Below, one piece after another: positions 1 to 7,045 of a stretch of DNA of 46,560 bases. Under the pieces are notes generated by a model, which worked only from the letters and a program-made list of their open reading frames with translations, made no database searches and was not told the origin of the DNA. The DNA is from Gammaproteobacteria bacterium (GTDB lineage: Bacteria; Pseudomonadota; Gammaproteobacteria; JAKEHO01). Numbering within the stretch: the first letter of the stretch is position 1; every line of letters starts with the position of its first letter. Made by a program: the position numbers and the translations under genes. The stretch covers positions 1 to 46,560 of the forward strand of contig JAKEHO010000002.1 of assembly GCA_022614965.1 (NCBI GenBank). Reading direction: 5' to 3'.

Positions 1-65
1 CAGCTGGTTAGAGCGCGGCACTCATAATGCTGAGGTCGGTGGTTCGAGTCCACCCATAGCCACTA
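1..65 (+). tRNA. tRNA-Met(CAT), 5' end outside the window
   Basis: The D-arm remainder, anticodon arm (loop CTCATAA, anticodon CAT), T-arm (GGTGG / TTCGAGT / CCACC at 38-54) and acceptor 3' strand CATAGCC (55-61) with discriminator A62 are all visible. The acceptor sequence resembles elongator tRNA-Met more than tRNA-Ile2, but both read CAT and the 5' half is missing. Positions 63-65 are CTA rather than CCA, so the CCA end is not properly encoded. Fragments resembling this tRNA recur at 137-160, 329-352, 10667-10690, 10974-10996 and 11536-11558. Confidence 0.88.
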
Positions 66-605
66 ACATCCTCCAGTAAAGTATTTGGTACCCTTCGTTG
101 GGATGACAATAGCGAACCACCGACATTTATTCATATGCTAAGGTCGGGGTAGATGACGTACATCCATACATTCGTTCATCGCTGCGCAATCCTGCTTTGC
201 TTGAACGCCAGGGCAAGCCATCCGCGGCTTGCCCGCTCGGCGGGGCGAAGATTCACCGGATCTTCGCCCATTTCCGCCTCTCCCCTGCGGCCGTGCTAAG
301 CACGTCCCGATTCGGTCCCGGCGAATCGGTCGAGTCGCACCCATAGCCAGCAACGCCTGCTTCCGACCCTTTGCAGATATTCAACCGAGATATACGGCAC
401 TGATGACCGCAATAATTGCCCTGCCTTCGGGCGAGCTTTTCTCGGTTAACGCGTGTATAGTTCATCTGCAAGACTGAAAATAACGCCCTGCTGATATAAG
501 TCAGCCTATTGGGGATTGATGGCGTGTCCCCATCTGAGTCGCGTTTCTTGCGACGACCGCCATATCTATTCACAAGCTTTCCTCAAAAGAGGTGGGAGGT
601 GACCT
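66..605. other. Intergenic region with repeat R2 copy A and no convincing gene
   Basis: This stretch between the tRNA and the Cache-domain gene contains a tRNA-Met-like anticodon-arm fragment near 132-150, repeat R2 copy A (173-352), and a tail fragment of R1 at 354-388. Small hairpins occur near 421-435 (GCCC/GGGC) and 510-530 (GGGGA/TCCCC). Open frames on both strands here overlap each other and the repeat, and none has a recognisable protein. Confidence 0.6.
173..352 (+). repeat. Repeat R2 copy A, multi-hairpin element ending in a tRNA-Met-like 3' end
   Basis: This is a near copy of 10818-10996. It holds consecutive inverted repeats: GGGCAAGCC...GGCTTGCCC (211-234), GCGAAGAT...ATCTTCGC (about 245-267), CGTGCT/AGCACG (about 292-304) and CCGATTCG...CGAATCGG (about 307-329). 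It ends with GTCGAGT followed by CCATAGCCAGCA, close to the T-loop and acceptor end of the tRNA at 1-65. Confidence 0.8.
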
Positions 606-995
606 ATGCGCATACATCAACGGAAATCGCCTCGGATTAGCAAGATCGTATTCGCTCTTGTGTTAGCTTTTTCAGTTGCATGGATTGCTTTTGTCGATGA
701 AGACAGCAGTTCTCAGGTCGCGGCTCAAACACTAACCCAAATAGAAGTCACTATTTTTTCTTATGATGGCCAAGATTTTATTCGAACCCAAACCACATTA
801 GTCACAGATGAAGGAAAATCCGCTGTCAATACAAAACTCGATCGTAGCACTCCAGCGTATAAGGCCTTAATTCAAAAACGCTCCTACACCGGGGATGCCA
901 CTCTATTTGGTCGAAAATACGATACCACCTATGCACCGCTCATCGGTGAAGATGGCCAATTAACAGGCGCCCTGTTTGTTGCTGTCACAAAGTAA
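606..995 (+). CDS. Small secreted or membrane-anchored single Cache-domain protein
   Basis: A 129-residue protein. Residues about 13-30 are a hydrophobic N-terminal signal or anchor. Residues about 44-128 read like the Cache3-Cache2 type of extracytoplasmic sensor domain: FSYDGQDFIRTQTTL, then NTKLD, YKALI, YTGDATLFGRKY, Y-x-PL and GALFVAVTK. In most proteins that domain is fused to a chemoreceptor or histidine-kinase module. Here the protein stops right after the domain, so it is an orphan sensor or binding domain exported to the periplasm. The start is well supported: the sequence GGAGGTGA lies just upstream of the ATG. The ligand is unknown. No gene partner is adjacent, although a histidine kinase without its own periplasmic domain lies at 7046-9037. 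Confidence 0.75.
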   Translation: MRIHQRKSPRISKIVFALVLAFSVAWIAFVDEDSSSQVAAQTLTQIEVTIFSYDGQDFIRTQTTLVTDEGKSAVNTKLDRSTPAYKALIQKRSYTGDATLFGRKYDTTYAPLIGEDGQLTGALFVAVTK

Positions 996-1542
996 CTAAT
1001 ACCGTCGCAACGTAGGTTAGGTTTATTTGGCCTTCTCCCCCCGACGTCAGGGGGAAAAGCCGGCCTCTGCTTCGGGGGACGTGGAATGCGGCCGGACCTT
1101 CAATCGCTACTACCAGAGCGCCGTGGACAAGGCTGGGAAGGAGCGCAACCGCTTTGCGTTGAGTAGGCTTCATCGGGAGTATTTTTTCAAGACTCCTTCC
1201 GCTGAGAAACTCGGAGTATCCAAGCGGGCGAAGATATCTTGCTGACTGGCTGCTTCTGGCCGCAAGCAGCCGTTCATTTATACGTGACGAAAATGTGCCA
1301 AACTGAAGTGCGGTGAGATGCTAATGAAGTGCGAGTGAAATACCGTTTGAAATAAGCAAGCGTCGTAAGCGACTGAGTTAGTTAGTTACTTAGAATTGTC
1401 GTTGTGCCCTCATAATGTTCTGTACGAAGGCTATAGGGATTAATTGACTAAGGCGCAATGTCCGCTCCCGACCCGAAGCAGACATTCAACAATTGAACTA
1501 AGACATGCGCGCTTTTTGCGCGTCGAGTCTTGCGCGCATTTA
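996..1542. other. Intergenic region with repeat R1a
   Basis: The stretch 996-1245 is GC-richer and contains a 72-codon plus-strand frame (1027-1245) that I do not recognise. Its ATG has no good ribosome binding site. Repeat R1a follows at 1248-1487. I see no supported gene. Confidence 0.5.
1248..1487 (+). repeat. Repeat R1, copy a (full length)
   Basis: Starts with a hairpin CTGCTT...AAGCAG, then CCGTTCATTTATACG, ATGTGCCAAACTGAAGTGCG, GAGATGC, GCAAGCGTCGTAAGCGACTG, and GTGCCCTCATAATG. It ends with a second hairpin-like tail, GTCCGCTCCCGACC...AAGCAGAC. The same blocks occur in the same order at 9177-9382, partly at 10503-10685, and its head only at 2839-2935. Confidence 0.8.
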
Positions 1543-1728
1543 TTACCCATCAAGTGATTTTTGGTAGACAGCACAGAGTGCATAAAACATCTCCAAATCC
1601 GGAAATCGATTGGCCGGGTGCCAGTAATTGATAAATGTTTGGTTTGTACCGTGACGCAGATAATTGACAATTTGTTCAGGAGTAAAGCGTTGTTTTGATA
1701 TGATTTCTTCTCGTTGTTTCCTGTTTGA
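1543..1728 (-). pseudogene. Start-less open frame of about 61 residues downstream of mtdB, possible gene remnant
   Basis: Read on the minus strand, a frame stays open for 61 codons after an in-frame TAA. It encodes a natural-looking mixed sequence including KQRFTPEQIVNYLRHG and NYWHPANRFPDLEMFYALC, ending YQKSLDG-stop. It contains no ATG, GTG or TTG, so it cannot be translated on its own by normal rules. It lies just 13 bases beyond the mtdB stop, in another frame. It may be the tail of a small gene that lost its start, or a frame joined to mtdB by a frameshift. I do not recognise the family. Confidence 0.35.
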
Positions 1729-1741
1729 TTATAATCTCTTG

Positions 1742-2665
1742 TCAATTGGATTCCTTTTTTGGGGTCAGGTCATTGGCTGCAAGAACCCTTGCGGCTTCAA
1801 AGGCCTGCTCATGATCAAGAAAGAGCGGTTTATCTGTTTCCCTCATCATCTCGAGCATCCGGTAATGCACATCGGATTTTATTTTGCCAATCCTCAAAGC
1901 ACCGATACCGACGGCCTTATTCGGCGTGAAATCGAGTTCCTTACCCATGTCATTGCTATCAACCCCTTCAATGCCCAGGGGTGGAACTGCATTTACATCG
2001 GCCGCAACTATCAGCCTTGGGGCTTGTTCAAGTTGTGATTTGGATAGAACCCGGATCCCCGCCTTGACTGAATTGATTATGACATCAGATGTCTGTAATA
2101 AATTCAGGATGGCCTTATCCGAACTAGAATCTACACCCTGCATATTTACATCGAAGCGTGCATTATATTCATTGGCTACTCCTTGTCCGACCTTCTTCCC
2201 CCGGCTGCTAGCAAGAAATACCTCAGCGCCACAATTTGATACCAAAACACCGGCACACACACCAACAGGCCCAGTTCCTCCCAGGATATGGATATTCTTA
2301 CCTTCCAGCGTTTCACTTGTTTTGTTTTTCACCCAGACTTCTATGCAGCTCACTATTGCAGCTGCCGTTGTAATTGCACCACTTGGATCAGCAAATACTG
2401 ATACCTCAAATTGTGGAATCATGGCGGCCTTAGCCCGGTTAAGCATGTCTATGGCCAAACCATATTCACGACCACCAATAAAAATACCAGTACGTTTCGA
2501 TCCTCGTGAGAACATGATGTCCTGGGTCAAGTGATGGATGTCTTCGAGCGCAACTTCCGTATAAGGAATCACCCCATCAAAATCAGCCTCGTAGGCCATA
2601 CTAACATCAAACGGACTGACATACTTGGTCGGGTTGAATATGTGCAGCAAATAAGGTTTTTTCAT
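1742..2665 (-). CDS. mtdB: NAD(P)-dependent methylene-tetrahydromethanopterin dehydrogenase, divergent copy
   Basis: A 307-residue protein that aligns along its whole length with the second copy at 9566-10462. Methylene-H4MPT dehydrogenase oxidises methylene-H4MPT to methenyl-H4MPT with NAD(P)+ in cytoplasmic formaldehyde oxidation. Visible are the MtdB-type N-terminus (YLLHIF...SPFDVSMAYEADFD), the pterin-domain block TGIFIGGRE, DPSGAITTAAA, the Rossmann nucleotide-binding loop GGTGPVG at residues 129-135, and ADVNAVPPLGIEG. Length is normal. This copy departs more from the MtdB pattern I know (for example C-terminal KPLFLDHEQAFEAARVLAAND) than the other one does. It is encoded alone, flanked by R1 copies a and b, with no other H4MPT gene nearby. 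The ribosome binding site is weak. Confidence 0.88.
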   Translation of the reverse strand: MKKPYLLHIFNPTKYVSPFDVSMAYEADFDGVIPYTEVALEDIHHLTQDIMFSRGSKRTGIFIGGREYGLAIDMLNRAKAAMIPQFEVSVFADPSGAITTAAAIVSCIEVWVKNKTSETLEGKNIHILGGTGPVGVCAGVLVSNCGAEVFLASSRGKKVGQGVANEYNARFDVNMQGVDSSSDKAILNLLQTSDVIINSVKAGIRVLSKSQLEQAPRLIVAADVNAVPPLGIEGVDSNDMGKELDFTPNKAVGIGALRIGKIKSDVHYRMLEMMRETDKPLFLDHEQAFEAARVLAANDLTPKKESN

Positions 2666-2838
2666 TTCTTCATAATAGCATGGCTAGAAGACAATTATGC
2701 AAACCTCGAGGCCATCGACTTGGCTAGCCACTGTACTGACCTGCCCCCAATATCAGGGGTGTCCACTTTGCTAATTTCAATATCAGGTAAAGAGACACTA
2801 AATAGTAAGAAAACTATACTCCTTTTAGATGATGGGCG

Positions 2839-2935
2839 TCTGCTTTTGGCCGTAAGCAGCCGTTCAATATTACGCGACGATAATGTGCCACACTGAAGTG
2901 CGGTGAGATGCTACTGAAGTGCAATTGAAATACGG
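2839..2935 (+). repeat. Repeat R1, copy b (head part)
   Basis: Carries the head hairpin CTGCTT...AAGCAG, then CCGTTCAATATTACGCGACG, ATGTGCCACACTGAAGTGCG, GAGATGC and GAAGTGCAATTGAAATACGG. The match stops where the peptidase coding sequence begins. The proposed GTG start (2919) of that gene lies inside this copy. Confidence 0.75.
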
Positions 2936-3902
2936 ACCGATATTACATCCGGTAGCATTCCTTGCGTTCTTAATCATTGCCACTATGTCACACGGGATCA
3001 AAGGAATTGATAACGGCGAGCAAGAAATGAACGCCGCCGACGTGGCCGACCGGCTTCGTGTTCACGTGCAGGTGCTCGGGGGCGATGTGGGCGAGCGCAA
3101 TGTGTTTCACCCGCAGGCGCTACACGACGCGGCCGATTACATTGAGCAGATCTGGGAAAGCCAGGGCTACGAGGTCAGCCGCCACGAGTACGAATTACAA
3201 GGCGAGCGGTGGGCCAATCTTGAAGTCACGCGCAAGGGCGACGAGCACCCCGCGGAGATCGTGGTTATCGGCTCGCACTATGACTCCGTTCTGGGCAGCC
3301 CTGGCGCAAATGATAACGGCAGCGGCGTAGCGGCCATGCTGGAGCTCTCCCGTCGCCTTGCGACGCAGCAACCGGCGCGCACGGTCCGTTTCGTCGCCTT
3401 CGTTAACGAGGAACCGCCGTTTTTCAAAACCGACGCCATGGGCAGCAAGGTCTATGTAAAAATGGCGCGTGCACGCGGAGATGACATACGTGCCATGTTG
3501 TGTCTCGAGACCCTAGGATTTTACAGTGACGAGCCTGGCAGCCAGCATTACCCACCCCTTTTCAGCCTGTTCTATCCAGATACGGGCCACTTCATCGGGT
3601 TCGTCTCCAACTTCCAATCCCGGCCACTGCTCAGACGTTCGGTGGCCGCATTTCGTGCAGCTAGCGACTTTCCACTCGAGCATGTCGCAACGTTCGGGTT
3701 TGTGCCCGGCGTGGACTGGAGCGATCACTGGTCGTTCTGGCGCAAAGGCGTACCGGCGATCATGATCACTGACACCGCGCTGTACCGCTACCCCTACTAC
3801 CATACAGCGCGGGATACGCCGGACAAGGTGAACTATCGACAGCTTTCGCGCGTGACCGAGGGGCTACTGGCTGTCGTCGAGGCGCTCGCCAACGAGCACT
3901 GA
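2919..3902 (+). CDS. M28-family zinc aminopeptidase-like protein, probably exported
   Basis: A 327-residue protein with the metal-site order of M28 di-zinc peptidases: H120 in GSHYDS, D132 in GANDNGSG, E164-E165 in NEEPP, E197 in CLETLG and H295 in YYHTARDTPDKV. These would cleave N-terminal residues or dipeptides from peptides. Residues about 8-25 are hydrophobic and could be a signal peptide. The start is uncertain. The frame opens at GTG 2919 inside repeat R1b, without a clear ribosome binding site. ATG codons at residues 23 and 37 are alternatives, and the well-matched family region begins near residue 40. The gene is GC-richer than its neighbours, which suggests a separate origin. It stands alone between R1b and an R1 tail fragment. 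Confidence 0.82.
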   Translation: MQLKYGPILHPVAFLAFLIIATMSHGIKGIDNGEQEMNAADVADRLRVHVQVLGGDVGERNVFHPQALHDAADYIEQIWESQGYEVSRHEYELQGERWANLEVTRKGDEHPAEIVVIGSHYDSVLGSPGANDNGSGVAAMLELSRRLATQQPARTVRFVAFVNEEPPFFKTDAMGSKVYVKMARARGDDIRAMLCLETLGFYSDEPGSQHYPPLFSLFYPDTGHFIGFVSNFQSRPLLRRSVAAFRAASDFPLEHVATFGFVPGVDWSDHWSFWRKGVPAIMITDTALYRYPYYHTARDTPDKVNYRQLSRVTEGLLAVVEALANEH

Positions 3903-3904
3903 CA

Positions 3905-3964
3905 AAGGCTACACCGTTTAATTGCCCCAAGCCCCAATGTCTGCTTCCGACCTAAAGCAGACCT
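3905..3964 (+). repeat. Repeat R1, copy e (tail part)
   Basis: About 58 bases match the tail of R1c (9323-9381) almost exactly: AAAGGCTACACCGTTTAATT, GCCCCAAGCCCCAATGTCTG, then CTTCCGACCTAAAGC, with a single difference (AGC versus GGC). It begins three bases after the peptidase stop codon. Confidence 0.82.
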
Positions 3965-4043
3965 TAACGTTCACCATAATCAGCGCAGCATTTTGGCGTC
4001 GGCTTGATGGGATTTTTAGGCAGTGCTTTAGCTGCGCGTAATC

Positions 4044-4220
4044 CTATTCACGTAACAATAGACTTACAACAACGAAAATAATAATACCCAAAAGTAACAC
4101 TGCCAAAAGGAGGTCTTTTAGGATGCCAGTTGATTCTGCCTTTGGTCGGCAACGGATTACATCACCGATAGAATTCCAGGCACATCCCCCACTTTCGAAT
4201 AGGAAATTACCCTTGGAAAT
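4044..4220 (-). pseudogene. Start-less open frame with one transmembrane segment
   Basis: Directly beyond the stop of the LCAT-like gene, in another frame on the minus strand, 58 codons stay open. They encode a short polar part with two Cys (GGCAWNSIGDVIRCRPK) and then a strongly hydrophobic segment (LLLAVLLLGIIIFVVVSLLL) ending RE-stop. No usable start lies before the membrane segment. It could be a small membrane-protein gene with a damaged or unusual start, or chance. No family is recognised. Confidence 0.3.
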
Positions 4221-5646
4221 CTAATGGTTGTTCCAATAACATATATAATATATTGTCCGTAAAGACTGGATCTTTCGTCAGTCCAAGATGATCACTGAAT
4301 AAAAACAGTACATTTGCCCAGTGAATTGGTGTGATTAAGCGTCCTGTTATTTTACCGCCCACACGTTCATCCATTAAGGCACTGCTACGTAATACCTTCC
4401 CATCACCTGGCCCTGTTTTATATGTGTAGAGTCTACCATTTTCTGTATTTACTTTAATGACATCTAATGTGTCGACAGCATCACCAGCAATCAGATTCAG
4501 AAATAAACCCTTTGGTGGAATAGCTGGTTGATCCAATGCCGCTGCAAAGGACTTGGCACGCTGTAATGACTTTCTTTGATGGTCAAGTGCAATTTGCAAA
4601 CGCGCTTCGCGATCTCCAATATCAGGCAATAAAATCTGAAGAGTTGGATCGAGGTTTGGATCCGCTAACCCCCATCCGATTTGTTCCCATAATTCTGCAT
4701 CATAAGGATCTATAAACTTCTGCTTAGCATCGTCCCATACCAAATGACCATGTCTGGCACGCGGGAGTAATTGATAAGCCGCTGGCATTGTCCCGAAAAT
4801 TGCTGCATCAAATGATGGCAATCCAGGCGCCAGGTGAGTTCCTTCTACAAGATGGCGAAAACTTTCTACAGAGCCGCTATTTGGAGTACCAATTAGCACG
4901 ACCTGTTCTATATAGCGGCTACCCTCCCAGGTTACCGAAGGAAGTGAACCATTTTCAGGTAGATCATTTGCACCATACATGAGATAGTAACGAACAATCA
5001 GTCCTCCCATCGAATGGGCAACAATATTAAATTTTACATCTTTATCATATATACCGTGACGTTTGGCAATTTCATTTTGTACATAGGTACGTTTTTCCAG
5101 AATAAACCTATGTAGCTGTTTAGCTGCTTCCACGAGATCTCGACGCCAGTCATAAGCAAACTGGAACGATGTATAGTCGCGATCACCATAATCGATATTT
5201 CTTGATACACCATAGGCTTCATTTCTGAAACCACCAACACCAAGCGCCAGAAGAATATCAGAGTAAGTACTTATTTCGACAGTGACACCATATATCGTCA
5301 ATTTAATACTTTCCAATGCACTTTCCGCAATGACATTGTCACGTAGTTCCTGAAGCGTCTTTCCTTCCAGCATGGGTAGAGCGATTCGCCGTATCTCCTC
5401 AGCTTTCTTGGGGTTCTCTAAACCCCGGCCAATCTCCCCCCATACAACGTGTTCAGATTCAGTATCGACAAGTTTGGAACCTAGCACACCCGGAATGACG
5501 ATGATTGGATTCCTATTAGGATCTTCCTCTTTCGCGAGATCTGTATATAAACCTCCTAAATTCGGTGCTCCATTCTCTGACTCACATGCGGCAAGCGTAA
5601 TTAGACAAAAGAATATAAAACTTACTTTTTCAATTATGATTAACAT
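4207..5646 (-). CDS. Lipoprotein of the LCAT / phospholipase-acyltransferase family
   Basis: A 479-residue alpha/beta hydrolase. The N-terminus is a lipoprotein signal with lipobox LAAC (Cys21). It has the features of the lecithin:cholesterol acyltransferase family: oxyanion region IPGVLGSKL (51-59), YDWRRD (165-170), nucleophile elbow AHSMGG with Ser212, LIGTPNSGS, a later GD in LIAGDAVDTLD, GDGKVLRSS, and a C-terminal His in LITPIHWANV as likely triad members. The family transfers or hydrolyses acyl chains of phospholipids. A lipid-anchored form would act in the envelope. It is monocistronic or the last gene after the response regulator (106 bp gap). The substrate cannot be inferred. Confidence 0.82.
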   Translation of the reverse strand: MLIIIEKVSFIFFCLITLAACESENGAPNLGGLYTDLAKEEDPNRNPIIVIPGVLGSKLVDTESEHVVWGEIGRGLENPKKAEEIRRIALPMLEGKTLQELRDNVIAESALESIKLTIYGVTVEISTYSDILLALGVGGFRNEAYGVSRNIDYGDRDYTSFQFAYDWRRDLVEAAKQLHRFILEKRTYVQNEIAKRHGIYDKDVKFNIVAHSMGGLIVRYYLMYGANDLPENGSLPSVTWEGSRYIEQVVLIGTPNSGSVESFRHLVEGTHLAPGLPSFDAAIFGTMPAAYQLLPRARHGHLVWDDAKQKFIDPYDAELWEQIGWGLADPNLDPTLQILLPDIGDREARLQIALDHQRKSLQRAKSFAAALDQPAIPPKGLFLNLIAGDAVDTLDVIKVNTENGRLYTYKTGPGDGKVLRSSALMDERVGGKITGRLITPIHWANVLFLFSDHLGLTKDPVFTDNILYMLLEQPLDFQG

Positions 5647-5752
5647 ACCAAGTATTAATGCGTTCTTGATTGAGGGGGCTAATAATTAGAAGGATAATAT
5701 AATGCTTATGAAGCTATAGACAGTATTTGACTGTTATAACACATAAAAAATA

Positions 5753-7027
5753 CTATCTATTCTCTAAAATCAGTTTGCGAATAAAATAACCTGAAAGAAA
5801 GAGGACCGCGTAAGAAGCTGGAATAACAATGGATATAAAAACCCATTCGGTAATCCCGGTAAGTTTTATTGATACAGATGATATAGGGCTTATGAAGTAA
5901 GGAACTATAAGCCAGAATAAGCCAAATACGAGGGGATAAATTAGCGGGAAAAAAATGACGCCGATAATAATCTGCTTTTCGGTCATTTTCCCAATTAAAA
6001 ATAAAAATGGTAGTAGAAAAAATAGGATATAAGGGGGCATCCCAAATACAAGAGAACCAATAAAGAGAGTGGACAACCCTTCCTCACCTTTAAAGAGCAA
6101 AAAAGGTAAAGGAGCAACGATAGGGAAAAACATGCAAAATCGAAAATAAATTCGAGCGTACTTCGTAGCCTTTAATTCGTCGGCAATACGAAGTTGATCT
6201 GCCTGTTTTTTCCCCTCTTCAACATATGTAATGTAACTGTCTTCATGTAATTTCTTTCTTTTTAATGAGGCATTTATTCTGGCCCTTAACAATTTTGGAT
6301 TAAATGGTTTTGGTAAATAACCTTCAGCCCCGATTTCGATGCACTGAGTGACATTCTCTATTTCCTCTGCAGCGGAAATCATAATAACTGGTATATGTCT
6401 TAGATTATCGTCGCTTTTTATTCCCCGTAGTGTCTCAATACCATCCATTACTGGCATTTGTAAGTCTAATAGAACCAGATCAAAATCAGCATCTTTTAGC
6501 TTATCTAGAGCGATTTGTCCGTTCTCGGCCGTTGCTAGATTCGTGAAACCTTCTCGTTTGAGATATTCCGACAACGTATATCGATTGTCATCATTGTCAT
6601 CTACGATCAATATTTTTCGATGATCTTCAACAACTACCCTCTCTTTCTCAGCCGACTCGCTTTCATCAGGTAAAAATGAATGGATTTTTGCAATTAATGA
6701 CTTGAAATCCACTGGCTTAGTATCAAAATCGTCACAGCCAGCATCAATTGCCCTGCTTCTTTCCCCCTCCATGGCCCGAGCAGTCAATGCAATGATAGGT
6801 ATATCTTTTGTATTTGGGTCTTTTTTTAATTGTTTGGAAGCTTCCCAACCATCAAGAATTGGAAGTTCTAAATCCATAAGGATCAAATCTGGATTTTTAT
6901 TGTTGGCTACTTCAATCCCTTCTTTACCATCCTTTGCAACTAGGACCTCATATCCTTTCCGTTCAAGACGAGGTTTCAGCATATAGATATTGTCATCATT
7001 ATCCTCAACATAAAGTATTGTCTTCAT
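5753..7027 (-). CDS. Tandem-receiver response regulator fused to a C-terminal membrane domain
   Basis: An unusual two-component protein. With the longest frame (TTG at 7033) it has 426 residues; the ATG at 7027 is preferred and shortens it by two. Receiver 1 spans about 5-122 (acidic pair near 10-11, phospho-acceptor Asp54, Thr84, Lys106). Receiver 2 spans about 139-258 (acidic D145/D146, Asp190, Lys242). A linker of about 40 residues leads to four predicted membrane segments (about 296-315, 322-347, 355-383, 396-418). No DNA-binding or enzymatic output domain is present, so signalling must go to the membrane domain or a partner. It lies 18 bp after the histidine kinase stop and is clearly co-transcribed with it. 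The kinase-regulator pairing is inferred from position. Confidence 0.85.
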   Translation of the reverse strand: MKTILYVEDNDDNIYMLKPRLERKGYEVLVAKDGKEGIEVANNKNPDLILMDLELPILDGWEASKQLKKDPNTKDIPIIALTARAMEGERSRAIDAGCDDFDTKPVDFKSLIAKIHSFLPDESESAEKERVVVEDHRKILIVDDNDDNRYTLSEYLKREGFTNLATAENGQIALDKLKDADFDLVLLDLQMPVMDGIETLRGIKSDDNLRHIPVIMISAAEEIENVTQCIEIGAEGYLPKPFNPKLLRARINASLKRKKLHEDSYITYVEEGKKQADQLRIADELKATKYARIYFRFCMFFPIVAPLPFLLFKGEEGLSTLFIGSLVFGMPPYILFFLLPFLFLIGKMTEKQIIIGVIFFPLIYPLVFGLFWLIVPYFISPISSVSIKLTGITEWVFISIVIPASYAVLFLSGYFIRKLILENR

Positions 7028-7045
7028 AGCCAAGAAAAAATAGTG

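Noticed and set aside
138..573. Overlapping small frames on both strands near the left tRNA
   Set aside because: They lie in repeat R2, encode Arg/Pro-rich sequence without domains, and contradict each other by overlap.
1027..1245. A 72-codon plus-strand frame that might be a transposase fragment
   Set aside because: No transposase motif, inverted repeats or ribosome binding site could be seen.
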